Assembly: GCA_029964075.1 (NCBI GenBank)
Contig: CM057150.1
Coordinates: 6,354,900 to 6,418,899 of the forward strand
DNA: 64,000 nucleotides
Source of the DNA: Patiria pectinifera
Lineage: Eukaryota > Echinodermata > Asteroidea > Valvatida > Asterinidae
Direction: 5' to 3'
Made by a program: the position numbers and the translations under genes
The notes under the pieces: model-generated
Databases searched by the model: none
Told to the model about the DNA's origin: nothing
The model's input: the letters and a program-made list of their open reading frames with translations, nothing else
Shown here: positions 55,775 through 64,000 of the stretch, piece by piece
Numbering within the stretch: the stretch's first letter is position 1
Layout of the letters: the number at the start of each line of letters is the position of its first letter

Positions 55775-55893
55775 ACGAAGTAACACCCAAGTCCACTTCA
55801 GTGCCACGAAGTAACACCCAAGTCCACTTCAGTGTTACTTCGTGAAACCGCAAAATGACAAATGTTGGTTTCACGAAGTAACACTTCAAAACC
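55775..55893. repeat. partial CACGAAGTAACAC repeat
   Basis: cacgaagtaacacccaagtc occurs twice in tandem (55782 and 55802), with one inverted copy following. It is related to the interior and ends of 54330-54764, but terminal repeats are missing. Confidence 0.65.
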
Positions 55894-55965
55894 GAGAATC
55901 GAACCCGCAACCTCGCGGTGCAAAATCGTACACTTTATCGACTGAGCTGTAGCACTACTCGACAA
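55890..55965 (-). repeat. tRNA-like sequence
   Basis: On the minus strand, an A-box-like acagctcagtcga is followed by gcgggttcgattctcgg with a near-perfect B box. The T-arm has mismatches and the acceptor ends do not pair, so this is a tRNA relic or SINE head rather than a gene. Confidence 0.5.
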
Positions 55966-56403
55966 AACGTGGGGAAACAAATGATCATATACCTGCGTGC
56001 GTATCATAAAGTTTCGTAGAGGGCGCTAAACAACCATTTGTGCGGATTTCGTTTGGGAGAAAAAAAATCGCCGGGGGGGGCTGGCTGGACACCACATTAC
56101 ACTAGGGGCGCTCTTCAGGATATAGATGTATATCAATATGTATACTCACGCTTACATCAAAAACACGCATTTATAAAGCTTTGGTACTTTGTTTCTCCAC
56201 TTTTCAGTGCAATTGAATACATTTTTGTTGTGGGGGCAATGATTTAATAGCCCATCCCCCCGGTCAAAAAGGTGGGGACCATAACACCTCTTCCCCCAGG
56301 ATTTACGCCCCTTACGGGTTGTGTCCAAATACAGCGAAAAGACAACTAAATTATGTTTTATGGGGAAATCACCGTCCCTGTGCACCATCAACCCGGCTGT
56401 GGC

Positions 56404-56455
56404 CGATGATGATGATGATGGTGATGATGGGGGGGATGATGATGATGATGCACCA
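56404..56455 (+). repeat. GAT microsatellite
   Basis: gatgatgatgatgatggtga with an interrupting ggggggga, about 50 bases. Confidence 0.9.
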
Positions 56456-56534
56456 TATCACTGATCGAGTGTCATTGGTTATGCTTGTAGTTCTACCGTC
56501 CGGTGTCGCCAACATGAACTTCGTAATGGTATTC

Positions 56535-56600
56535 AAAGGTACCCGAATCACCATACGGCTGCTTTTTATCTATACGAAAGCCGCTGGGGACGTTTTGGAA
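56535..56600 (+). promoter_or_regulatory. orphan core of the receptor upstream block
   Basis: acccgaatcaccatacggct is followed by a TATA-like ctttttatctatacg and gaaagccgctgggga. It is shortened compared with other copies, and another full block follows 650 bases later. Confidence 0.4.
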
Positions 56601-56799
56601 TTAAGTACAAACTCCAGTTGACTCCTGTTTAAATTTTAAACAAACGGAAATACTGGCACAGGAATGAACATACAGTACACCTTTTGTATAAGCACACTGG
56701 GGTCCAAAGACTGTCATTATACCGAGCTTATACCTGCGCGCCAATGCCAAACGATATTAGTTAATATAGAATACTGTGTGAATCTGCTACAACAAATCT

Positions 56800-56915
56800 A
56801 TTAATTGGTCTATTTGTTTTATTTGTTTGTTGGGGTGTTGGGGTGTTTGTTTATTTGTTGGGGGTGTTTGTTTGTTTGTTGGGGTGTTGGGGTGTTTGTT
56901 TGTTTCGCACAGGCC
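56800..56915 (+). repeat. GTTTGTTGGGGTGTT minisatellite
   Basis: Units of about 15-25 bases (tttgttggggtgttggggtg) repeat about five times. Confidence 0.85.
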
Positions 56916-56999
56916 TACCACAAAGAACGCTGGGTATCCGGAGTTCTAACCTGTCTACATCTGTTGCAAAACCTCATTTTTGCACTTTGCACACAGCAC

Positions 57000-57310
57000 G
57001 TCCGTACTAGAAAGAGCTTTAGGGCCTTAAATTACCATATGAAGGGCAATGCAAATGGTCATCATGCATGCAATATTGTCACGAATTTATTGATGAGCGG
57101 AGTAAGGAAGAACCATTTCTTCGCAGGGTTTGCGTAATAAGTCAAACAAAGAAATATTTAGAAATTCACCCTCACGTCAACACAGAGACTCACCCGGCTT
57201 TGACTGTAATTCTGCAGCCTTGTTTTTGTGATGGTATATTTTGTGTGGTATATTCATTAGTTATACGCGTCACCGTACGGTACTTTTTTATATGATTCCT
57301 ACACGAAAGG
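57000..57310 (+). promoter_or_regulatory. putative promoter block of the 58-kb receptor
   Basis: It carries gcaatattgtcacgaattta (57070), a gactcacccggctttgactg block (57187), and acgcgtcaccgtacggtact (57264) with the TATA-like tttttatatgatt at about 57284. The 5' exon starts 118 bases after the TATA-like core. Confidence 0.55.
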
Positions 57311-57401
57311 CCACGACCAAATGTGTTGGGTGCAAAGAATATGAAATTGATCTGTTTTTACAAGTTATTAAATTGCATTTTGCTTTGTTGTTTGTCTGAA
57401 G

Positions 57402-57451
57402 GATTTTCGAGACGATCGCAAATTCGGAATTTCAACCTGCTTATCCAACTG
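57402..57451 (+). other. non-coding 5' exon of the 58-kb receptor
   Basis: The acceptor tttgtctgaag precedes it and a consensus donor gtaagt follows. The core gacgatcgcaaattcggaat is shared with the stub at 47355-47405. Confidence 0.7.
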
Positions 57452-57522
57452 GTAAGTTGTAATACCTCACGTTTTGCACAGACACAAACACATTCTGGAT
57501 GTGGGAAAACATACCGGTAAAT

Positions 57523-57931
57523 GTGACCTGTTCTGTCAAAAGCAGACGCTTCTGGGCAGAGGTTGAAATTGAGATAGGGCCAAAAAAGGCTGTGTGGGTG
57601 GTTTTTTTTTTTTTTTTGATTTTAAAATGGTTGCATATTTGTAATCCTGAACATGTCTAAAATATACTATAAATGTTTGAAACCCTAATTTGAGCTTGAT
57701 GATTTGTTAAGGTATATCAGTTAAAGATATTACTGTTGTGTGACATTCGTGGCCCTTTTCTCAGTTTTCTACTTTTCGACACATTGAACTTCAAAATAGC
57801 ATAACTCTGAATGACCGGTTTCAAAAATTATACCACCTATTAAAAGGAAAAAGAACATATTTTAACAATGTGCAAAAAATCTCATTTTTGACCTTATGCC
57901 CAGAAGAGTCTGATTTGACAGAACAGGTCAC
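57523..57931. mobile_element. MITE with GTGACCTGTTCTGTCAAA ends, in the receptor intron
   Basis: Left end gtgacctgttctgtcaaa and right end tttgacagaacaggtcac are exact complements and extend inward to cttctgggca/tgcccagaag. AAAT on both sides (57519-57522, 57932-57935). The matching intron of the stub (about 47460-47480) lacks it. A T run lies at 57602-57617. Confidence 0.85.
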
Positions 57932-58039
57932 AAATAGAAACATCATTTCAGTGACGTTTCCTTGAAGTTTTTTACCGGGTTGTAAGTTCGTATTCTGTCT
58001 GTTCTCCTCCATTATAGAGAGTTAAGTATCTGAAAGAAA

Positions 58040-58927
58040 ATGGCTGTCTATATCACCCGAATCCTGCAGTACTGTATGGTTGCTGTCTCTGCTTTGGCCA
58101 TAATCGAGAATCTCCTCGCGATTGCAGTGTTTGCTTGGACTAAAAAGCTCCGCATCAAATACTACATCTTCGTCTTCAACCTGGCGCTGGCTGACTTGAT
58201 CTACGCCGTCCTCACCGTTGTAAATCCCTGGCGTCCGTCACCCATACTCGAAGGTTTTATCACCGGAGCTTACATAGTCTCCATTATGACTATTTTGGCT
58301 GTTGCTATCAATCGTTATGTGGCCCTGTCCCTTATGCCGCCGGCTCGCTACGATTCACTGGTGACCGGGTGTCGTGTGATCGGAGTTTGTATCATTTGTT
58401 GGTGTTTGAGTCTCGCGTATGGTTTAGTGATGTACAATGCTGTCCCAGTTTGGGTTTTTGATAAAGTGCACATCTTTGGTGCCTCACTGGCAGGATACGT
58501 CGTGTGGCTTATCACCGCTCTTGTTTATTACTTGGCTTTCCGTAAGATCAAACATTACACCCCACCTCTTGCATCCGCGGAGGGCATCAGTGCCAACGAG
58601 GAGCGAGATCAAACCCGAGTCCAGCAGACTCGTCGTTTACTGGTCATGTTTGTTCTCATTCTTGTGACTTCATTCGTTTCGTTGGCTCCTGCTTTCGCAC
58701 TGAGGGTGATTGCATTCCTTAATCCATCTCTTTGGCGGAATGGAATATTTGAAGCGTGTGTTTGGGGAAGTTACTTGCTGTACACTCTCTCTACCGTGAT
58801 CAATCCGTTGATATACTGGTGGCGGTTGGAAGGTTTCAGAGAGGGGTTTTACGCAATGTTTTGTCGTTGTGTTTGTAGAGCAGAAAGCCAAGAAATCGAG
58901 CATTTAGTTTCTGAGAATGGTTTGTAA
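58040..58927 (+). CDS. class A (rhodopsin-like) 7TM receptor, intact, 295 residues
   Basis: A single coding exon; its acceptor cctccattatag ends at 58017 and the ATG follows at 58040. Landmarks: Asn24 in TM1, Asp52 in TM2 (LALADL), Asn91-Arg92-Tyr93 after TM3, Trp121 in TM4, TM5 with YYLAFRKIK at its end, TM6 with Leu215-Ala-Pro217, and TM7 with NPLIY (255-259) followed by WWRLEGFREGF. The extracellular N terminus is very short and the TM3-loop 2 cysteine pair is lacking. Unlike the paralogues, the TM6 position usually held by tryptophan is leucine, which may alter the activation switch. The cytoplasmic tail has a cysteine-rich FCRCVC stretch that could be palmitoylated. Its full 5' unit is the best preserved of the family, so this is the best candidate for an expressed gene. 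The ligand is unknown; placement in class A is firm, any subfamily is not. Confidence 0.88.
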   Translation: MAVYITRILQYCMVAVSALAIIENLLAIAVFAWTKKLRIKYYIFVFNLALADLIYAVLTVVNPWRPSPILEGFITGAYIVSIMTILAVAINRYVALSLMPPARYDSLVTGCRVIGVCIICWCLSLAYGLVMYNAVPVWVFDKVHIFGASLAGYVVWLITALVYYLAFRKIKHYTPPLASAEGISANEERDQTRVQQTRRLLVMFVLILVTSFVSLAPAFALRVIAFLNPSLWRNGIFEACVWGSYLLYTLSTVINPLIYWWRLEGFREGFYAMFCRCVCRAESQEIEHLVSENGL

Positions 58928-59389
58928 ATGAAGAAATTTGTTATCCGGAACGGAAAATCAATTGTAGATATATTTAGGCATATTTTAAGACATATTTCGG
59001 TGACAACACAAACACATTCCTTTGCCATGATTCTTTGTTTTCCATCCGTATTCCTATTCAATTGTTACCGTCTGATCCGATTCGAAAGGGTCAAAACTAA
59101 GTGTGTTTGAATTTTGTTGTGCAAAATTAGAGTGTCAGTAATTAATATCAACTGAAAACAGTCATCAAAAAGATAGCTGATACTTCCTAATACTTGGCGT
59201 CTGGTGATTGAAGCTATCGTACCTGACGAAATATTACCTATATACGCTCTTCATTAACAAAATTCATAAATATAGGCAGCATGTCATTGCATTTTATTGC
59301 TTTGTTATTGTAATTATTGAATTAGTAATCTGTATATTTTTAGTTTCTTATTGAATTAGTAATCTTGTCTGTAATTTATTATTTTCTTA
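58928..59389. other. receptor 3' flank, no gene
   Basis: The first 100 bases resemble the other 3' flanks (ggtgacaacacaaa). The rest is AT-rich with a repeated ttattgaattagtaatc phrase (59317 and 59352). No AATAAA close to the stop was noted. Confidence 0.5.
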
Positions 59390-60043
59390 TTGTAATTATT
59401 GAATTAGGAATCATATGTACATTTTAGTTTGTTATTGTAATATTTGGCCCATAAGGACCGTATTAGAATATGCGTCACCAGTCTAGCATACAGCCATTGC
59501 TCAATCCCAGTCGAAGAAAATATAATTCATTGAAAAAACAGCTGTTCACATTTTACTTGAAAAGAAATACAATTATACAACAAAGCTCTTGATCTGAAAC
59601 AACAAACGCCAAAGTTCTATTTGCGTTTTGGGTCTGGCCAGCGCGCGCTCTGGAAATATGCTCTAAATAGGTTGCTTCAGTGAGGTTCTTTTGTTCACTT
59701 ACTCGGGTGGGGCTTGGCTAGATTCCAGGGTATGGTAAAAATGTTACAATTGAATACATTTGTTCAGACCGTGTGTTTTCTATGCTGGAAATCAGCAGTT
59801 GTGGTACTGGTAGCAGTAGGTTGACCACAGAGTTCTTGTTGCTGAATAAATAAGAGTTTCTTCAGAAGTTGGAGCTCCTGTGTGTTTGTCCCCTTTTCTT
59901 GCGTTTTGCCGGATTCGGAGGACAAGAGCCCAATAAGTTCCCGCTACAATATCAACGTCTAGCCCCTAGAATATCTCGACGCAGGAGATCAGCTGGTACG
60001 ACACGCCACAATTGACTTTCAATCGGAATATTAGGTCGCTTTT
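59390..60043 (+). repeat. LTR-like tandem repeat, unit 1
   Basis: It runs from attgtaattattgaatta to ggaatattaggtcgctttt. It contains gctgaataaataagagtttc (possible poly(A) signal) and the block ccgctacaatatcaacgtct. The next 630 bases repeat it with about 5-8% differences. The layout recalls an LTR with adjoining leader, but no primer site or gag frame was recognised. Confidence 0.6.
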
Positions 60044-60674
60044 CTTATAGTAATTATTGATTTAGTAATCATAATGTACATTATAATTATTGTAATATTT
60101 GGCCCATAAGGACCGTATCATACAGCCATTGCTCAATCCCAGTCGAAGAAAATATGATTCATTGAAAAAAGAGCTGTTCACATTTTACTTGAAAAGAAAC
60201 ACAAATACAACAAAGGTCTTGAATTGAACCAACAAACGCCAAGGCTCTATTGGCGTGTTGGGTCTGGCCAGCGCGCGCTCTGGAAATATATGCTCTAAAT
60301 AGGTTGCTTCAGTGAGGTTCATTTGTTCACTTACTCGGGTAGAGCTTGGCTAGATTTCAGGGTTGGGTAAAGTTGTTACAATGGAATATTTTGTTCAGAC
60401 CGTGTGTTTTCTTTGCTGGGAATCAGCAGTTGTGGTACTGGTAGCAGCAGATTGACCACAGAGTTCTTGTTGCTGAATAAATAAGAGTTTCTTCAGAAGT
60501 TGGAAATCGTGTGTGGTTGTCCCCTTTTCTTGCGTTTCCCGACTCGGAGGACATAAGCCCAATAAGTTCCCGCTACAATATCAACGTCTAGCCCCTAGAA
60601 TATCTCGACGCAGGAGATCAGCTGGTACGACACGCCACAATTGACTTTCAATAGGAATATTAGGTCGCTTTGAG
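60044..60674 (+). repeat. LTR-like tandem repeat, unit 2
   Basis: It is the direct duplicate of 59390-60043, ending at the same ggaatattaggtcgcttt. The two units are head to tail with no internal retroelement between, which points to tandem duplication rather than a full LTR element. Confidence 0.6.
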
Positions 60675-60735
60675 TTGAGAACTGTGCTAACCGTGACCTT
60701 ATTCCATTACAAGTTTAATGTGCACTCAGTTAATT

Positions 60736-60764
60736 GGCTGTTTCGGCAACCAGCCGAAACAGCC
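60736..60764. repeat. perfect 12-bp hairpin
   Basis: ggctgtttcggc and gccgaaacagcc are exact complements around aacca, then a T-rich stretch follows. It stands at the left edge of the TGACGTCA-rich repeat, copy 2. Confidence 0.85.
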
Positions 60765-61610
60765 TTTGTTTTCATTAAGATTTTTTATTATTGTTTTCTT
60801 TTTTCCTTTTCTTTTTCAGTCATTTTGCCCATAGCATTTGTACACCTTGTTTTGTCCAAGCACTTTGGGCACTAAAATCAATCCGATTGCCTTTATACTT
60901 GGCACACACTTAGACCAGCATCTGAAGTTGTGCCCCGAACATTGACGTCATCGTGACGTTATCATGAGTCACGTGACGTCACATCATATGCAAATTTTCT
61001 GTTGTGATCATTTTCTAGCAGAATTCGGCGAGATCTGACAGATTGGGCTATATCTCCAGAACTACAGGTCCGATTGGGTTGGAAGTTGGTATGTACCTAG
61101 ACCGGGATGAGTTATAGATGAAAATTGAAGTGACGTTACGATGACGTCATCCTGGGTCACGTGACGTCACGTTAAAGATTAATAGATCTTTGAAAATCAA
61201 TATATGCGGGAATCGATAGAATAATCCAGGGTCTTCATTTTTTATATTATGTGCAAAATCACGTGGCAAACCGGAAGTGCCTTGTAATTTAAAATTGGTG
61301 AAAGATGTGAACTTGCTTTCAACGATGTATGCTATGGCTAAGTTGTTATTTATAAACAAAAATATAGTTATAGATGAAAATTGATGTGACGTCATCATGA
61401 CGTCATCACGTTACATGTGACGTCATAATTCAAAGCCCTATGGGAATGTAATCACATATTATATGCCACCAGTTATTATCAACAGAAATATACATCCTTC
61501 CAGGATGGAACTGATACTTGAAACTTTATATGTCACATGTCACACACAAAAAATACCGAAACAGCCCTGTGTTTGTCCACAAACATAAATCGAGTTGCAC
61601 TGGTTGATGT
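60765..61610 (+). repeat. TGACGTCA-rich dispersed repeat, copy 2
   Basis: From about 60960 it matches 2150-2800. Seven TGACGTCA octamers are seen, among them 60943-60950 and the triple cluster at about 61386-61424. The repeat ends at the tccacaaacataaatc block, as in copy 1. Confidence 0.8.
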
Positions 61611-62454
61611 AAATTGCTATAGTGAACTATAGCAAGCGTGAATGTGGAGCGAATACTTGTGAACTATGACTTTTACCGAGGAACCGCTCAAGAGGCAGTG
61701 CTTATTCTGTGGAAACATGATGTAGGTGAAATAAGAAATACTTAAGAAAGGAAACATTTAGCCATGCATCTCGCAGGAATAGAAATGGCTTTATATGAGA
61801 AGTAACATCTTAAAGAAATGAGATATGGAGACTTCTGGTGTACTCAGAGTCGAAGACTTGTAATCAGTGATGTAGTGCCTTGATGCTGGGCCTTGGCCTT
61901 AAGGCTGCCTTAAGGCTGGATTTTAGGGCCTTGGCCTTGGCCTCGAGCCTTGAGGGCTTAAGCCTTGGCCTTGGCCTTGGCCTTGAGGGTTCAGGGCCTT
62001 GAAGTTTTGAGTCAAGGCTCTTCAAGGCCCATAGATTTTTGCATTTTCTAGATAGATCTGTTCGAAATTGTGCTGTTACCATTTTAATCGTATTACCATG
62101 GAGGAGGGAAGCACCCTGTAGATTTGTGTGTTGGGCACACTTCCACTTTTATAGCATCACATGTTGTTACCATTGTAGTAGATTTGCTGCAAAAATATTC
62201 CATACACTTGTGGGGCTAATGAGATGATCACTTTAATTGCATATAACTATGGAATAGATCTGATTGGTTGTATATGTCTCCATGATAAGTGCTAAAGATT
62301 TGCATGTATCTGTTTTAGATAATGCTGATTTTCTGACCATGTTGGGCGAACAAATAAAAATTTCCCAAATCAGTTTCTTGGATCCCCCTTTTGTTACACT
62401 TGGGAGAATCGTGTGTCAATGTAGAAGTAAATCATTATTTTGTTTTAATTTTCA
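61611..62454. other. no gene; CCTTGG minisatellite at 61885-62035
   Basis: ccttggccttggccttgagg units repeat at 61885-62035 and continue, after an insertion, at 62630-62735. The rest has short frames without recognisable motifs. Confidence 0.6.
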
Positions 62455-62570
62455 GGGCCCTTAAGCGGGCCCCGAAGCCCAAGCCGTAATTTTTTGACCC
62501 CCTTTTTTGGGGGGGACCAAAATTTCTTTGCCCCCCCCAAAAAAATTGTGTTCTGGATCCGCCCTTGCGT
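62455..62570 (+). repeat. dispersed repeat shared with 31185-31285
   Basis: It runs from agggcccttaagcgggcccc to tggatccgcccttgcgtg. It lies between the two CCTTGG arrays, which suggests insertion of a larger segment into one array. Confidence 0.6.
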
Positions 62571-62624
62571 GATAATGTGTCACTCATGTGACTATAATTA
62601 GTTCTATATCAGTGGTCATTACAT

Positions 62625-62735
62625 AAAACAGGGCCTTGGCCTTGGCCTTGGCCTTGAGGGTTAAGCCTTGGCCTAGGCCTCGAGGCTTGAGGGTCAAAGC
62701 CTTGGCCTTGGCCTTGAGGGTCAAAGCTTTTGCTC
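62625..62735 (+). repeat. CCTTGG minisatellite, second part
   Basis: gggccttggccttggccttg units with gagggt interruptions, in the same strand sense as 61885-62035. Confidence 0.8.
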
Positions 62736-64000
62736 CAACACTGCTTGTAATGTATGTGTAAATCAGAGATTGGACACGCTAGGGGAACTCACATAAATCT
62801 AAAGACTTTTACTAATGTAACTAATCTAAACTCAAGATCTTTGAAGGGAACTGTCGCGAGGAATTGAATAAAACAGACAATAGACACAAATTCTTGATTA
62901 AAAAAAACGACGAATTTATTTACAAAAGCAAACAACTGAGCAAAATAACCTAGGTAATGGATAAAAATCAGGACTAAACTTAACCCAAAGACAATAAATA
63001 GACAATTCAAGCAATGACCAAAGGCATAACTTGAACTAACCATAGAACCAAAAAACTTAACAAATTAACTTAAGGGAAACAAGCAAACACCAAAACTGAG
63101 CTTAAACAAGACTTGAAACAGTTGAAAACCAAAATGATCTAACTGACGCAGAACTGCAAACCAACACAAGTGAATTCAGGCGATTCATAACGTGGTGCGC
63201 CACCAAGAGTTTGCATCGGAGAGTTCATTTTTACCAATGCATTGTGGGAGATTTTCGACGAATTCTTAGTGCCGGATATTTGAAATAGTTTGTCCAGTCA
63301 GTAGTTTCGTTGGCGTATGATTCGCGTATCTGTTTGCCTTTTTCTTTTCTGTTAATCAATATTATTTGTTTGTTTGTTTTTTTAGTAAGGCGGCCGAACG
63401 CTATGTCCCAATTTATAACAAATTACCTAAAGTTGTCTACTGACACTTGTTCAAATGGGCCTTGTTTTGTCGACTGTAAACTTAAAATATGGACTCTCCG
63501 TGGCAAACTCTTGTCGGCGCACTGTATTGTGAATCACCTGAATGTATACTTGGCACATACATTATGTGGGCACGTGTGGTCCAGAATGTGCTGCGATGTC
63601 GTCCCGAATACTACGGCTCCGAAACGACCTCGAACCGAATATTACGACTCCGCTACGAATTGGATCCGTTCAACTGACTTTTTTTCACGTCTGAGTCTCG
63701 ATATAACCTACAAAGTACCGACAGAGTACCGACACAACCGTTTAAGTACCGACACAAAAGAGCGAGAACCTATGCCGAAACGACGGAGTGACGTCATCTT
63801 CGGAATTTAACGTCGGAAATCAAAAACCAATTCATAAAGCCCCTGTCACGATGTAGACTCCCGATCACATTAAGACAGTGCTGAGACGCAAGACTCGACG
63901 ACATCGTGAAACTCGGAACGACATCCGAACTTTATCGGAGCGACTTCTTGAGCGCCGCCTTTCGGCATCCTGCAGGTCGTTCATGCAGGTCGGCAGTGGA
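62736..64000. other. no gene recognised at the window end
   Basis: An AT-rich stretch precedes a GC-richer end. The longest plus-strand frame (63310-63810) begins at TTG, has no family motif, and contains the repeated phrase agtaccgacac. cgtcatcttcgg and gacgacatcgtgaaactcgg near the end may belong to a feature beyond the window. Confidence 0.4.

Noticed and set aside
55890..55965. Possible functional tRNA gene on the minus strand
   Set aside because: The promoter boxes are recognisable, but the acceptor ends do not pair and the T-arm has mismatches.
63310..63810. 166-codon open frame near the window end
   Set aside because: It starts at TTG rather than ATG, has no known domain, and contains the repeated agtaccgacac phrase.

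Overview
This is animal nuclear DNA: GT-AG introns, one four-exon gene, long AT-rich spacers, and a dense, nested mix of transposon families (Penelope-like, DIRS-like, non-LTR, hAT-like, Harbinger-like, pogo/Tc1-like, TTAA-target MITEs, tRNA-headed SINEs, foldback elements). Expansion of short class A 7TM receptors, each with one coding exon, in such a landscape suggests a marine invertebrate, most likely an echinoderm, hemichordate or cephalochordate. The species cannot be settled from the sequence alone. Two exact 500-N assembly gaps are present (1-500 and 46501-47000).

Two gene families are supported. (1) A local family of rhodopsin-like receptors of about 300 residues. Two copies are intact (complement 19962-20867 and 58040-58927). 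Two are frameshifted (9497-10396 and 51872-52784). One is a stub that keeps the 5' exon, splice acceptor and start codon but has no body (about 47206-47590). Each unit has the same plan: an upstream block with a TATA-like core, a non-coding exon of about 50 bases, an intron, then one coding exon whose ATG lies 15-25 bases after the acceptor. Orphan copies of the upstream block also occur. (2) A monocarboxylate-transporter-like MFS gene on the minus strand, rebuilt here as four exons (39349 down to 31901; 443 residues; all three introns in phase 1). A duplicated piece of its large exon lies at 44007-44500 on the plus strand.

Layout: 0.5-3.2 kb, AT-rich and TGACGTCA-rich repeats and a MITE. 3.3-27 kb, a large degraded inverted duplication centred near 15.2 kb; the left arm (3.35-12.15 kb) carries the frameshifted receptor, the right arm (18.6-27.0 kb) the intact one, and a second, receptor-response-element-like foldback lies near the centre. 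16.3-18.6 kb is repeated directly at 25.7-28.9 kb. 29-31.9 kb, repeat remnants. 31.9-39.4 kb, the transporter gene with element-filled introns. 39.6-46.5 kb, a 1.8-kb Harbinger-like element, a DIRS remnant and the transporter fragment. 47-59 kb, the stub, the second frameshifted receptor and the second intact receptor, in tandem on the plus strand. 59-64 kb, an LTR-like tandem repeat, a second TGACGTCA-rich repeat and minisatellites.

Several insertions can be read to the base because a duplicated copy keeps the empty site. This gives target duplications of TTAA, TA, AAAT, ACTC and CAGAT; further elements show flanking TTA/TAA, AAGT, GGCCAG and an 8-bp CTTTTTGG. These allow relative dating of duplications and insertions.
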